Assembly (NCBI RefSeq): GCF_900110485.1
Contig: NZ_FODY01000020.1
Location: forward strand, 1 to 64,000
Direction: 5' to 3'
From: Propionispora vibrioides
GTDB taxonomy: Bacteria > Bacillota > Negativicutes > Propionisporales > Propionisporaceae
DNA: 64,000 nucleotides
This document shows, in pieces, positions 27,406 to 35,407 of this stretch. Both the position numbers and the translations under genes were made by a program. Numbering within the stretch: position 1 is the stretch's first letter; the number at the start of each line of letters is the position of its first letter. The notes under the pieces are model-generated. The model saw nothing but the letters and a program-made list of their open reading frames with translations. It did not search any database and was not told the DNA's origin.

Positions 27406-28548
27406 GTGCAGTTTGAGCTGAGCAAGGAACAAGAAGCATGGCGCCGGTTGAGTCAGGAGTTTGCTGTGAAATATATTGCGCCTACCGTGCAGGAACGGGA
27501 TGAGGCGGAGGAATTTTCCCGCTCGTTGTATGATGAGTTGGGACTGCTGGGGCTTACCGGGATTTGTTTCCCGGAAAAGTATGGCGGTCGCGGCGGCGAT
27601 TGTCTCAGTTATATCCTGGCAGCGGAAGAGCTGGCCAAGGTGGATGACAGCCTGGCGGTGTCGCTTTCAGCTTCCGTTATGCTCTGTCAATGGCCGCTTT
27701 ACCAATATGGCACGGAAGACCAAAAGGAACGGTATCTGAAACCGCTGGTGGAAGGAAGGCGGCTGGGGGCTTTTGCGCTGACCGAACCGCAGGCAGGTAC
27801 TGATGCGGCCGGGCAGCAGACCACAGCCACCCGCCAGGGCGACGGCTACCGGCTGCGGGGCAATAAGATTTTCATTACCAATGGCGGTGAGGCGGAAACC
27901 TATGTCGTATTCGCCATGACCGATAAAAGCAAGGGAATCAAAGGAATCAGCGCTTTTATTCTGGAAAAGGGCATGCCTGGCTTTATCTTTGGTAAAACCG
28001 AGCGGAAGCTGGGCATCCGCAGTTCGGTGACCAGGGAATTGATTTTCCAGGATGTCTATGTACCCGGAGAGAATTTGCTGGGAGCCGAAGGGCAGGGCTT
28101 TAAGATCGCCATGACGACGCTGGATGGCGGACGCATCAGCGTGGCGGCTCAGGCTCTGGGGATTGCCCAGGCCGCGCTGGATTATGCGCTGGCCTATGCC
28201 AAGCAAAGAGAGCAGTTTGGCAAACCGGTCGTTGCCAATCAGGGAATTTCCTTCTTATTGGCCGATATGGCGACAAGAGTGGAGGCGGCGCGGCTGCTTA
28301 CTTATCAGGCGGCGGCCGCCAGAGACTTGGGGAAGTCCTGCGCCAAGGAGGCGGCGATGGCTAAGCTGTTTGCCTCCGATATTGCTATGGCGGTAGCTAC
28401 CGATGCAGTGCAGATTTTTGGCGGCTATGGCTATCGGCGGGAATTTCCGGTGGAACGTCTGCTGCGCGATGCCAAAATCACCCAGATATTTGAGGGAACC
28501 AACCAGGTGCAGCGAATGGTTATTGCCGGTGCATTGCTGAAAGATTGA
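27406..28548 (+). CDS. bcd: Acyl-CoA dehydrogenase 2 (butyryl-CoA dehydrogenase-like)
   Basis: 380 residues, GTG start with AAGGAGGGG upstream. Full ACAD fold: FELSKEQEAWRRLSQEFAVKYIAP, ALTEPQAGTDAAGQQT, FITNGGEAETYVVFAMT and GGYGYRREFPVERLLRDAKI. The canonical catalytic Glu is present in IFEGTNQVQRMVIAG. Likely reduces crotonyl-CoA to butyryl-CoA with the EtfBA just upstream, completing the 4-hydroxybutyrate-to-butyrate route encoded downstream. Confidence 0.9.
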   Translation: MQFELSKEQEAWRRLSQEFAVKYIAPTVQERDEAEEFSRSLYDELGLLGLTGICFPEKYGGRGGDCLSYILAAEELAKVDDSLAVSLSASVMLCQWPLYQYGTEDQKERYLKPLVEGRRLGAFALTEPQAGTDAAGQQTTATRQGDGYRLRGNKIFITNGGEAETYVVFAMTDKSKGIKGISAFILEKGMPGFIFGKTERKLGIRSSVTRELIFQDVYVPGENLLGAEGQGFKIAMTTLDGGRISVAAQALGIAQAALDYALAYAKQREQFGKPVVANQGISFLLADMATRVEAARLLTYQAAAARDLGKSCAKEAAMAKLFASDIAMAVATDAVQIFGGYGYRREFPVERLLRDAKITQIFEGTNQVQRMVIAGALLKD

Positions 28549-28591
28549 AAGTACGACTTAATTATAAAACATACGTAAGGAGAGGATTTAA

Positions 28592-29950
28592 ATGGAAGGA
28601 ACTATAGACATTTTGATGGCGAAGGCCAAGGCGGCGCAGAGCGCCATTGAGGATTACACGCAGGAAGAGATCGATCAATTGGTAAGGGTCATTGGCCAGG
28701 TGGTCTATGACAATGCCGAAATGCTGGCGAGAGAGGCGGTAGATGAAACCGGTATGGGTGTCTATGAAGACAAAGTAGCCAAATGCCGGGGTAAATCGCA
28801 AACTATCTGGCACAACCTGAAGGATAAGAAATCAGTAGGCATTATTAAAGAGGAACCGGAAAAAGGTTTGCTTTATGTGGCGAAGCCTAAAGGCGTTATT
28901 GCTGCGATTACTCCAACCACCAACCCGGTTGTTACGCCTATGTGCAATGCCATGTTTGCCTTAAAGGGCCGGAATGTTATCATCGTGGCACCCCATCCCC
29001 GCTCGAAAAAATGTTCCGCTCATACGGTGAATTTAATGCGGAACGAGCTGAAAAAACTGGGTGCTCCGGAAGATTTGATCCAGGTGATTGAGGAGCCGAC
29101 GATGGAGTTGACCCAGGAATTAATGAAGGCTGCCGACGTAGTGGTTGCTACCGGCGGTATGGGTCTGGTCAAAGCTGCTTATGCCAGCGGTAAACCGGCC
29201 TACGGCGTGGGCGCCGGCAATGTGCAGGTTATCGTCGATCGCGGTTATGATTATGATCAGGCGGCTAAGGATATTATTGCGGGCCGTAAATTTGACAATG
29301 GGATTATTTGCTCCGGCGAACAATGCATTATTGCGCCGAAGGAAGATCATGTAGCTGTCATGGCCGCTTTTGAACGCAACGGCGCTTACTATATTCAGGA
29401 TGAATCCACCGTTGATAAGTTTAGAAAAATCATGTTCCCCGAAGGAAAAATCAATTCGGCGCTGGTCGGCAAGTCGGTGCAGTACATTGCTGATGCTGCC
29501 GGAGTCAGCGTGCCGGAAAATACGAAGATTATCGTTTTGAAACCGCAGGGACGGGGTACGGCAGATTTATTATGCAAGGAAAAAATGTTCCCCATTATGA
29601 TTACCCTCCCCTACGATACCTTTGAAGAAGCGGTTGAAATCGCCAACACCAATCTGCTTTATGAGGGAGCCGGTCATACGGCAGCCATTCATTCCCATAA
29701 TGAAGAGCATATCCGCCAGGCCGGAGCTGTGCTGCCGATCAGCCGCCTGGTAGTCAATCAACCGTCTTCCACCGGTGCCGGCGGCAGCTTCTACAACGGC
29801 TTTAACCCGACGACTACCCTGGGTTGCGGTTCGTGGGGCAATAACAGCATCTCTGAAAACCTGAACTATGAACATTTGATTAATGTATCCCGCATCGGCT
29901 TTTTCATGAAAGATACTACCATTCCCACGGCCAAAGAAATCTGGGGCTAA
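28592..29950 (+). CDS. sucD: CoA-acylating succinate-semialdehyde dehydrogenase
   Basis: 452 residues, CoA-dependent aldehyde dehydrogenase family (SucD/EutE/PduP). NAD site GVIAAITPTTNPVVTP, catalytic cysteine in DNGIICSGEQC (about residue 242), and PSSTGAGGSFYNGFNPTTTLGCGSWGNNS near the end. The best-fitting role is reduction of succinyl-CoA to succinate semialdehyde, as in Clostridium kluyveri, because the next genes encode 4-hydroxybutyrate dehydrogenase, 4-hydroxybutyryl-CoA dehydratase and the CoA-transferase. Alternative: an acetaldehyde/propionaldehyde dehydrogenase. AAGGAGAGG site. No microcompartment-targeting extension is visible. Confidence 0.88.
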   Translation: MEGTIDILMAKAKAAQSAIEDYTQEEIDQLVRVIGQVVYDNAEMLAREAVDETGMGVYEDKVAKCRGKSQTIWHNLKDKKSVGIIKEEPEKGLLYVAKPKGVIAAITPTTNPVVTPMCNAMFALKGRNVIIVAPHPRSKKCSAHTVNLMRNELKKLGAPEDLIQVIEEPTMELTQELMKAADVVVATGGMGLVKAAYASGKPAYGVGAGNVQVIVDRGYDYDQAAKDIIAGRKFDNGIICSGEQCIIAPKEDHVAVMAAFERNGAYYIQDESTVDKFRKIMFPEGKINSALVGKSVQYIADAAGVSVPENTKIIVLKPQGRGTADLLCKEKMFPIMITLPYDTFEEAVEIANTNLLYEGAGHTAAIHSHNEEHIRQAGAVLPISRLVVNQPSSTGAGGSFYNGFNPTTTLGCGSWGNNSISENLNYEHLINVSRIGFFMKDTTIPTAKEIWG

Positions 29951-29952
29951 GT

Positions 29953-30116
29953 CAGGAATTTGCTGATTTAGTAAGCATACCGGCACGACGAGAGATTTTT
30001 TCGCCTGACAAGGAAGAAAAACAGCAGGAGTCTCATCGCTTTTTAAGTTTTTTCTGACAAAGTCAGGCGGAAAAGATCCGCGTGATGCATCTGCGAATAA
30101 ATCAACGGTTTCCTAA
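29953..30116. repeat. Family A MITE-like element, copy 3
   Basis: Ends AGGAATTTGCTGATTTA / TAAATCAACGGTTTCCT. The interior has GAGATTTTTTCGCCTGACAA and GCGGAAAAGATCCG. Sits between sucD and 4hbD without a gene of its own. Confidence 0.72.
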
Positions 30117-30138
30117 ATAAAACAGGAGGTTGATAAAT

Positions 30139-31251
30139 ATGGTACCTTTTAGACTGGTTCCCCGTATCGCATTGCATTCGAGCTTTGCGGAATTTATTAA
30201 GGAATTTCAGCTTAATGGCGAGGACTTAATTGTTACTAACGAATTTATTCAGACCGGAGTGAAACCGGCCGATTTGGCGGCCCGGGTTGTTTTTCAGGAA
30301 CGGTTTGGTACAGGCGAACCTTCCAATGTGATGATGGACAGTATTTTTCAGGAAGCGCGCCGTCAGCCTTATAAACGGGTCATAGCCGTAGGCGGCGGTA
30401 CGGTCATCGATGTGGCTAAGTTGTTGGCTTTGGGCGGCAACGGCAGCACGGTGGATTATTTTGAAGGGCGCATCCCGGTGGAAAAAGCCAGGGAACTGAT
30501 TATTATCCCGACAACCTGCGGGACCGGCAGCGAAGTAACCAACATTGCCATTATGGAGATCAAAGAACAGAAGACAAAAAAAGGGCTGGCGACAGATGCG
30601 ATTTTTGCCGACTATGCTGTTCTAATTCCGGAACTCTTAGCGAGCCTGCCTTATCAGGTATTTGCTACCAGCTCGATCGACGCCCTGATTCACGCGACGG
30701 AATCCTTTGTGGCACCGGGATCAAATCCTCTGACCGAATTATATGCCATACAGGCCATTGCCATGATTTTGCAGGGTTATAAGACCATTGCTGCGGAAGG
30801 GAAGGACTCTCGGCGGGAGCTTATGGGAGACTTCCTGCTGGCCAGCACTTATGCCGGCATCGCCTTTGGCAATACCGGGGTTGGGGCGGTGCATGCCCTG
30901 TCTTATCCGCTGGGCGGCGTATATCACGTGCCGCATGGCGAAGCCAATCAGCAGATGTTTACCACCATCTTCCGGGCCTATAAAGAAATCAAGGCGCAGG
31001 GGAAAATCGAAGCGTTGGAAGAAATTCTGGCGCACAATCTAGGCGTCTCGGTAAATGAAGTATGGCCGGCTTTTGACAGCCTGTTGGAGGCTATTCTCCC
31101 CAGAAAACCGCTCAAGGCATACGGTATGAAAGAAGAAGATATTGTGCTCTTTACCGACAGTGTCATAAAAAATCAGCAGCGGTTATTGAAAAACAATTAT
31201 GTTTCCTTGTCCAGAGAGCAGATGATCGCCATTTACACCGAGTTGTACTAG
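30139..31251 (+). CDS. 4hbD: 4-hydroxybutyrate dehydrogenase (iron-containing ADH family)
   Basis: 370 residues from ATG 30139, 9 bases after AGGAGG; an in-frame TTG at 30130 is too close to that site. Group III metal-dependent alcohol dehydrogenase: NAD loop RVIAVGGGTVIDVAKLLAL, TTCGTGSEVTNIAIMEI, and metal ligands in SIDALIHATESF and GAVHALSYPLGGVYHVPHGEANQ. Overall match is to the clostridial 4-hydroxybutyrate dehydrogenase type, reducing succinate semialdehyde to 4-hydroxybutyrate with NADH. The position between sucD and abfD supports this. Confidence 0.87.
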   Translation: MVPFRLVPRIALHSSFAEFIKEFQLNGEDLIVTNEFIQTGVKPADLAARVVFQERFGTGEPSNVMMDSIFQEARRQPYKRVIAVGGGTVIDVAKLLALGGNGSTVDYFEGRIPVEKARELIIIPTTCGTGSEVTNIAIMEIKEQKTKKGLATDAIFADYAVLIPELLASLPYQVFATSSIDALIHATESFVAPGSNPLTELYAIQAIAMILQGYKTIAAEGKDSRRELMGDFLLASTYAGIAFGNTGVGAVHALSYPLGGVYHVPHGEANQQMFTTIFRAYKEIKAQGKIEALEEILAHNLGVSVNEVWPAFDSLLEAILPRKPLKAYGMKEEDIVLFTDSVIKNQQRLLKNNYVSLSREQMIAIYTELY

Positions 31252-31396
31252 ATGCTGTTTAATGAACCTGTCGTTATGACGAATAAATTTTTCGCCTGAC
31301 AAGGAAGTAAAGCCGCACAGGCTACTTCAAAGATTTTCTAACATGGCCTGACGAAAAAAGATCCGTCAGAACGTGCAGTGAGAATAAATATTTTTT
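31249..31396. repeat. Family A MITE-like element, copy 4 (degenerate)
   Basis: Shares TTTTTCGCCTGACAAGGAAGT and GACGAAAAAAGATCCGTCAG with the other copies. Its left end coincides with the stop codon of the 4hbD gene. Confidence 0.6.
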
Positions 31397-31401
31397 ACCC
31401 G

Positions 31402-31448
31402 GGGCGTGTCTTGAAACTAACGGAATGATCCAGATAAGAGACACGCCC
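31402..31448. repeat. Hairpin repeat shared with 57.35 kb
   Basis: GGGCGTGTCT / AGACACGCCC arms. The intervening AACGGAATGATCCA also occurs after GGCGTGTCTTC at 57348-57379, where it overlaps the end of the TIM-barrel gene. Confidence 0.55.
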
Positions 31449-31490
31449 GAAGGAACCACTGAAATAGACAAAAATAAGGAGGGTTTTACT

Positions 31491-32954
31491 ATGGCGTTGA
31501 AAACACCGGAACAGTACGAGGAAAGTTTGCGCAAACTTAAGCTCAAGGTATATCTGCAGGGAGAATTGGTGGAAAACCCGGTAGATCATCCGATCATCCG
31601 GCCGTCGATGAATTCGGTGAAAAAAACCTACGAACTGGCCCAGAAGCCGGAATATGCCGATCTGATGACGGCTGTATCCCATTTGACGGGAGAAAAGGTC
31701 AACCGTTTTTGCCATTTGCATCAAAGTACCGGAGACCTGGTGAATAAAGTGAAGATGCAGCGTCTGCTGGGTCAGCAGACTGCAGCTTGCTTCCAGCGCT
31801 GTGTGGGCATGGACGCGATCAATGCCGTGGACAGTGTAACCTTTGAGATGGACCAAAAATTAGGCACTAACTATCATGAACGGTTTAATCAGTTCTTGTT
31901 GAAAATGCAGCAGGAGGACTGGACGGTTGACGGTGCCATGACCGATCCCAAGGGTGACCGGAGTCTGGCCCCCAGTAAACAGGCCGATCCCGATCTCTAT
32001 GTTCATGTTGTGGAAAAGCGGCAGGATGGCATTGTGGTTCGCGGTGCCAAGGCGCATCAAACAGGCGCGATTAATTCCCACTGGATCTTGGTTATGCCGA
32101 CCATCGCCATGGGCAAGGATGACGCCGAGTATGCGCTTTCCTTTGCTGCACCGGCTGATGCGGAAGGTATCTTTTATATCTATGGCCGCCAGTCCTGTGA
32201 TACGCGGAAGCTGGAAGGCGGCAAGATTGATGTAGGCAACAGCGAATTTGGCGGCCATGAAGCACTGATGGTATTTGATGATGTGTTTGTTCCCTGGGAA
32301 AACGTGTTCATGTGTGGTGAAGCTGAATTTAGCGGTCTGTTGGTCGAGCGGTTTGCCGGTTACCACCGTCAAAGCTATGGCGGCTGTAAGGTTGGCGTAG
32401 GTGACGTCCTGATTGGGGCTGCCGCCGTGGCTGCCGAGTATAACGGCGCGGCTAAAGCTTCCCATGTGAAAGATAAGCTGATTGAAATGACCCATTTGAA
32501 TGAGACCTTATATGCCTGCGGCATTGCCTGCTCGGCGGAAGGCCATAAAACGGCATCAGGCAATTATCTGATCAACCTGTTGCTGGCCAATGTCTGTAAG
32601 CAGAATGTTACCCGCTATCCTTACGAAATTGCCAGATTAGCCGAAGATATTGCCGGCGGTCTGATGGTTACCATGCCGTCGGAAAAAGATTTGCATAATC
32701 CTGAAATTGGCAAAGTAGTGGAGAAATACTTTAAGGGTGTGTCTGATGTGCCGATGGAGCAGCGGATGCGGATTTTGCGTCTGGTGGAAAACCTTACCCT
32801 GGGTACGGCGGCGGTCGGCTACCGGACGGAATCGATGCATGGAGCCGGTTCACCCCAGGCTCAGCGCATCATGATTGCCCGCCAGGGTAATCTGGAGCAG
32901 AAAAAACAACTGGCTAAAGCCATCGCGGGAATTACTCAGGACAAGGCTAACTGA
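31491..32954 (+). CDS. abfD: 4-hydroxybutyryl-CoA dehydratase / vinylacetyl-CoA isomerase
   Basis: 487 residues from ATG 31491 (AAGGAGGG site). Member of the 4-hydroxyphenylacetate 3-hydroxylase fold family. The [4Fe-4S] ligands known from the Clostridium aminobutyricum enzyme (three Cys, one His) are visible at Cys100 and Cys104 (TAACFQRCVGMDA) and in YHRQSYGGCKVGVGD, where His and Cys are seven residues apart. It dehydrates 4-hydroxybutyryl-CoA to crotonyl-CoA through a flavin ketyl radical. This is the diagnostic gene of the operon. The NifU-like gene follows after one base. Confidence 0.95.
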   Translation: MALKTPEQYEESLRKLKLKVYLQGELVENPVDHPIIRPSMNSVKKTYELAQKPEYADLMTAVSHLTGEKVNRFCHLHQSTGDLVNKVKMQRLLGQQTAACFQRCVGMDAINAVDSVTFEMDQKLGTNYHERFNQFLLKMQQEDWTVDGAMTDPKGDRSLAPSKQADPDLYVHVVEKRQDGIVVRGAKAHQTGAINSHWILVMPTIAMGKDDAEYALSFAAPADAEGIFYIYGRQSCDTRKLEGGKIDVGNSEFGGHEALMVFDDVFVPWENVFMCGEAEFSGLLVERFAGYHRQSYGGCKVGVGDVLIGAAAVAAEYNGAAKASHVKDKLIEMTHLNETLYACGIACSAEGHKTASGNYLINLLLANVCKQNVTRYPYEIARLAEDIAGGLMVTMPSEKDLHNPEIGKVVEKYFKGVSDVPMEQRMRILRLVENLTLGTAAVGYRTESMHGAGSPQAQRIMIARQGNLEQKKQLAKAIAGITQDKAN

Positions 32955-32955
32955 G

Positions 32956-33252
32956 ATGAGTGAGAACGCCCTGGAAGATAAGCTAAAGCAAGTTATGGAT
33001 GAAAAAGTTCGTCCTTTATTGGCCGCACATCAAGGGGATATCCAGGTAGTGGATGTGAAAGCCGGCATCGTAACCGTAAGACTGACCGGGGCTTGTGCAA
33101 CATGCCCCGGTTCCCGGTCTACAGTGGCCGATATAGTGGAAACACAGATAAAAGAAGCCCTGCCGGAAATAAAGAAGGTCGTGCTGGTGGAGCAGTCGGT
33201 TAGTTCTGAACTGATTGCCGAGGCCTTACGGCTGCTAAGACATGAACGGTGA
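32956..33252 (+). CDS. NifU C-terminal domain-like Fe-S scaffold protein
   Basis: 98 residues from ATG 32956, one base after the abfD stop. The NifU/NFU motif TGACATCPGS gives the CxxC pair, followed by ADIVETQIKEALPEIKKVVLV. It probably delivers or holds an Fe-S cluster; its place directly after abfD suggests it matures the dehydratase's [4Fe-4S] centre (inference). An in-frame earlier start lies inside abfD and lacks support. Confidence 0.85.
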   Translation: MSENALEDKLKQVMDEKVRPLLAAHQGDIQVVDVKAGIVTVRLTGACATCPGSRSTVADIVETQIKEALPEIKKVVLVEQSVSSELIAEALRLLRHER

Positions 33253-33277
33253 GGGTGGGGGAAGAGGGGAAACAGTC

Positions 33278-34573
33278 ATGAAAACCTGGCAGGAAACATA
33301 TAAAAATAAAATTATGTCACCCCGGCAGGCGGTACAGGCGGTTAAAAACGGTGACCGGATTGTGGTCGGTCATGCCTGCGGCGAGCCGACAGTATTGGTC
33401 GAGGCGCTCACTGAACGGGCACCGGAATTGGCAAACGTGGAAATTGTTCACATGGTGGCGATGGGGGATGCTCCTTATGCCCGACCGGGCATGGAAGATA
33501 ATTTCCGCCATAATGCTCTGTTTGTCGGAAAATCAACCAGAAAGGCTGTGGAAGAGCAGCGGGCCGACTATACTCCCTGCTTTTTTTCTGAGATACCGCG
33601 GCTGTTTAAAAATAATATTCTGCCGGTTGATGTCGTCTTACTGCAAGTAACGCCGCCTGATGCCGACGGCTATTGCAGCTACGGGATTTCCGCCGACTAT
33701 ACGGTAGCAGGAGCGGAATGCGCCAAAACGGTCATTGCTCAGGTTAACAGCCGGCTGCCCCGTACCGGTGGAGCCAAGCTTTCTGTTCGTGACATCGATA
33801 TTCTGGTGCCGCAGGACGCGGAGCTGATTGAACTGCCGCCGCCGGTCATTGGCGAGGTGGAAAAAAGAATCGGTGAGCAAATTGCCAGTCTGGTACCGGA
33901 TGGGGCGACACTGCAATTGGGTATTGGCGCGATTCCTGATGCTGTTTTACTGTTTCTGGGCAATAAGAAGGAGCTGGGCATCCATTCCGAAATGTTCTCC
34001 GACGGTGTCGTGGCGCTGGCGGAAGCCGGAGTGATCACCAACCGGCAAAAGACCCTTAATCCCGGAAAATTCATTGCCACCTTTCTGATGGGAACGAGAA
34101 AGCTCTATGATTTTGTGCATAACAATCCGGCGGTGGAACTCCACCCTGCCGATTATACCAATGATCCCTTTGTCATTGCCCAGCATGACCGGATGATCTC
34201 CATTAATTCCGCTTTGCAGGTAGATCTGATGGGCCAGGTCAATGCGGAGATGATCGGCAGCAGGCAGTTTAGCGGTATTGGCGGTCAGATTGACTTTATC
34301 CGCGGCGCCGGTCGTTCCAAACAGGGTATTTCGATTATTGCATTGCCGGCGACGGCTGCCGGCGGGAAAATATCCCGCATTGCCTGTGCGCTGGATGAGG
34401 GAGCTGCCGTATCCACTTCGCGTAATGATGTGCACTATGTTGTTACCGAATACGGCATGGCCGATTTGCGGGGAAAAACGCTCCGCCAACGGGCAGCGGC
34501 ATTGATTGCCATTGCTCATCCGGATTTCCGGGCAGCATTAACGGAACAGGCAAAGCAGAAAAAGCTTCTTTAA
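33278..34573 (+). CDS. cat2: 4-hydroxybutyrate CoA-transferase (acetyl-CoA hydrolase/transferase family)
   Basis: 431 residues from ATG 33278 (GAGGGGAAA site); matches the 430-residue AbfT/Cat2 family. Motifs: GDRIVVGHACGEP, TPPDADGYCSYGIS, LQLGIGAIPDAVL, the catalytic Glu region LGIHSEMFSDGVV, and GIGGQIDFIRGA with YVVTEYGMADLRGKT. Activates 4-hydroxybutyrate to its CoA ester using acetyl-CoA or butyryl-CoA. Last clear pathway gene. A Cat1-like succinyl-CoA transferase is not in the window. Confidence 0.9.
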   Translation: MKTWQETYKNKIMSPRQAVQAVKNGDRIVVGHACGEPTVLVEALTERAPELANVEIVHMVAMGDAPYARPGMEDNFRHNALFVGKSTRKAVEEQRADYTPCFFSEIPRLFKNNILPVDVVLLQVTPPDADGYCSYGISADYTVAGAECAKTVIAQVNSRLPRTGGAKLSVRDIDILVPQDAELIELPPPVIGEVEKRIGEQIASLVPDGATLQLGIGAIPDAVLLFLGNKKELGIHSEMFSDGVVALAEAGVITNRQKTLNPGKFIATFLMGTRKLYDFVHNNPAVELHPADYTNDPFVIAQHDRMISINSALQVDLMGQVNAEMIGSRQFSGIGGQIDFIRGAGRSKQGISIIALPATAAGGKISRIACALDEGAAVSTSRNDVHYVVTEYGMADLRGKTLRQRAAALIAIAHPDFRAALTEQAKQKKLL

Positions 34574-34620
34574 GAAGAGGATTGAAAAGGCCGGTTGGCT
34601 GCCAACAGAACGAAGCCGTA

Positions 34621-34948
34621 AAGGAACCGCTGATTTAATGAGCCTGCCAGCCTGGCGAGAGATTTTCTCGGCTGGCAAGGAAGTAAAACCGCAGGAATAG
34701 CGGCCCCTATTTCAAGGTTTGGCTGACGCAGCCAGTCGGAAAAAGATCCGCCAATGGTTCGCCGACTTTGAAAGTACAAATTAATTTGCGGGAATTTTTT
34801 CGTAAGGCAAGGCGGAGGAGACGCACCTATCGAACATAGGTAAGTCGACGACAACGAGGCCTTGCGGAAAAAGGACCATAAAGGAATTGTATTTTCAGAG
34901 TTGGTGGACCACTAGCTGCGTGGTGTGAATAAATCAGTGGTTCCTGAA
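34621..34948. repeat. Family A element copy 5, interrupted by a family B element
   Basis: Left end AGGAACCGCTGATTTAATGA, right end GAATAAATCAGTGGTTCCT. The family A body breaks off after GATCCGCCAATG at about 34757 and resumes at GTGTGAATAAATC near 34923, with a family B element between. The right end supplies sequence next to the ribosome site of the following gene. Confidence 0.78.
34758..34914 (+). repeat. Family B MITE-like element, copy 2 (nested)
   Basis: Ends CGCCGACTTTGAAAGTACAA / TTGTATTTTCAGAGTTGGTG. Core TTTTTTCGTAAGGCAAGGCGG, CACCTATCGAACATAGGTAAG and GACGACAACGAGGCCTTGCG. Confidence 0.78.
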
Positions 34949-34959
34949 GGAGGAACAGG

Positions 34960-35382
34960 ATGAAAAACAGTGCGTTAACCCGCTGCCATTATGTATCGGG
35001 GAAGAAAACAATCAGTGATATTGGCCGATATATTGCGCTTACCGGCAGAAAAGCCCTCGTTTTAGGAACGCAGAGCAATCTTGCCGCTATCAAGCCGTTA
35101 CTGGCTGATAGCTGCCGGTTGCATCAAGTGGAGTTTGTCATGGAACGGTTTAATGGTCATGATTCCAGACAGGAAATTAACCGAATGGTTGCCCTGGCCA
35201 TATGCAAGGTAAACGCCAGCATCATTGTTGCGATTGGCAACGGCAGGGTGGCAGCCATCGGCGAAGCGGTGGCTGGATTGGCTAAACTGCCTGTTATGGT
35301 GATTCCGGTGTCTGCTGTGACTGAAACCTTTTTTCCGGGAGAACTACCGGAACCGACTCAGTATGAACGAAGTTTTGGCTAA
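34960..35382 (+). pseudogene. Truncated glycerol-dehydrogenase-like N-terminal domain (140 aa)
   Basis: Covers only the first, NAD-binding domain of the GldA family. VAIGNGRVAAIGEAVAGLAKLPVMVIPVSAVTE lines up with the VGVGGGKALDVAKAVAYYAKLP region of the full GldA at 52.9 kb, but GGG has become GNG and the whole metal-binding C-terminal domain is missing. It has a good ribosome site (GAAGGAGGAACAGG), so it may still be translated. Either a decaying gene or a retained small protein; loss by repeat-mediated rearrangement is plausible given the nested elements just upstream. Confidence 0.7.
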
Positions 35383-35407
35383 TAAAAAAGTAAGGCGAGG
35401 ATAATCT

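Noticed and set aside
28592-31251. Ethanolamine/propanediol microcompartment pathway
   Set aside because: SucD and 4hbD resemble EutE/EutG types, but no shell proteins or targeting peptides are present, and abfD plus cat2 fit the 4-hydroxybutyrate route better.
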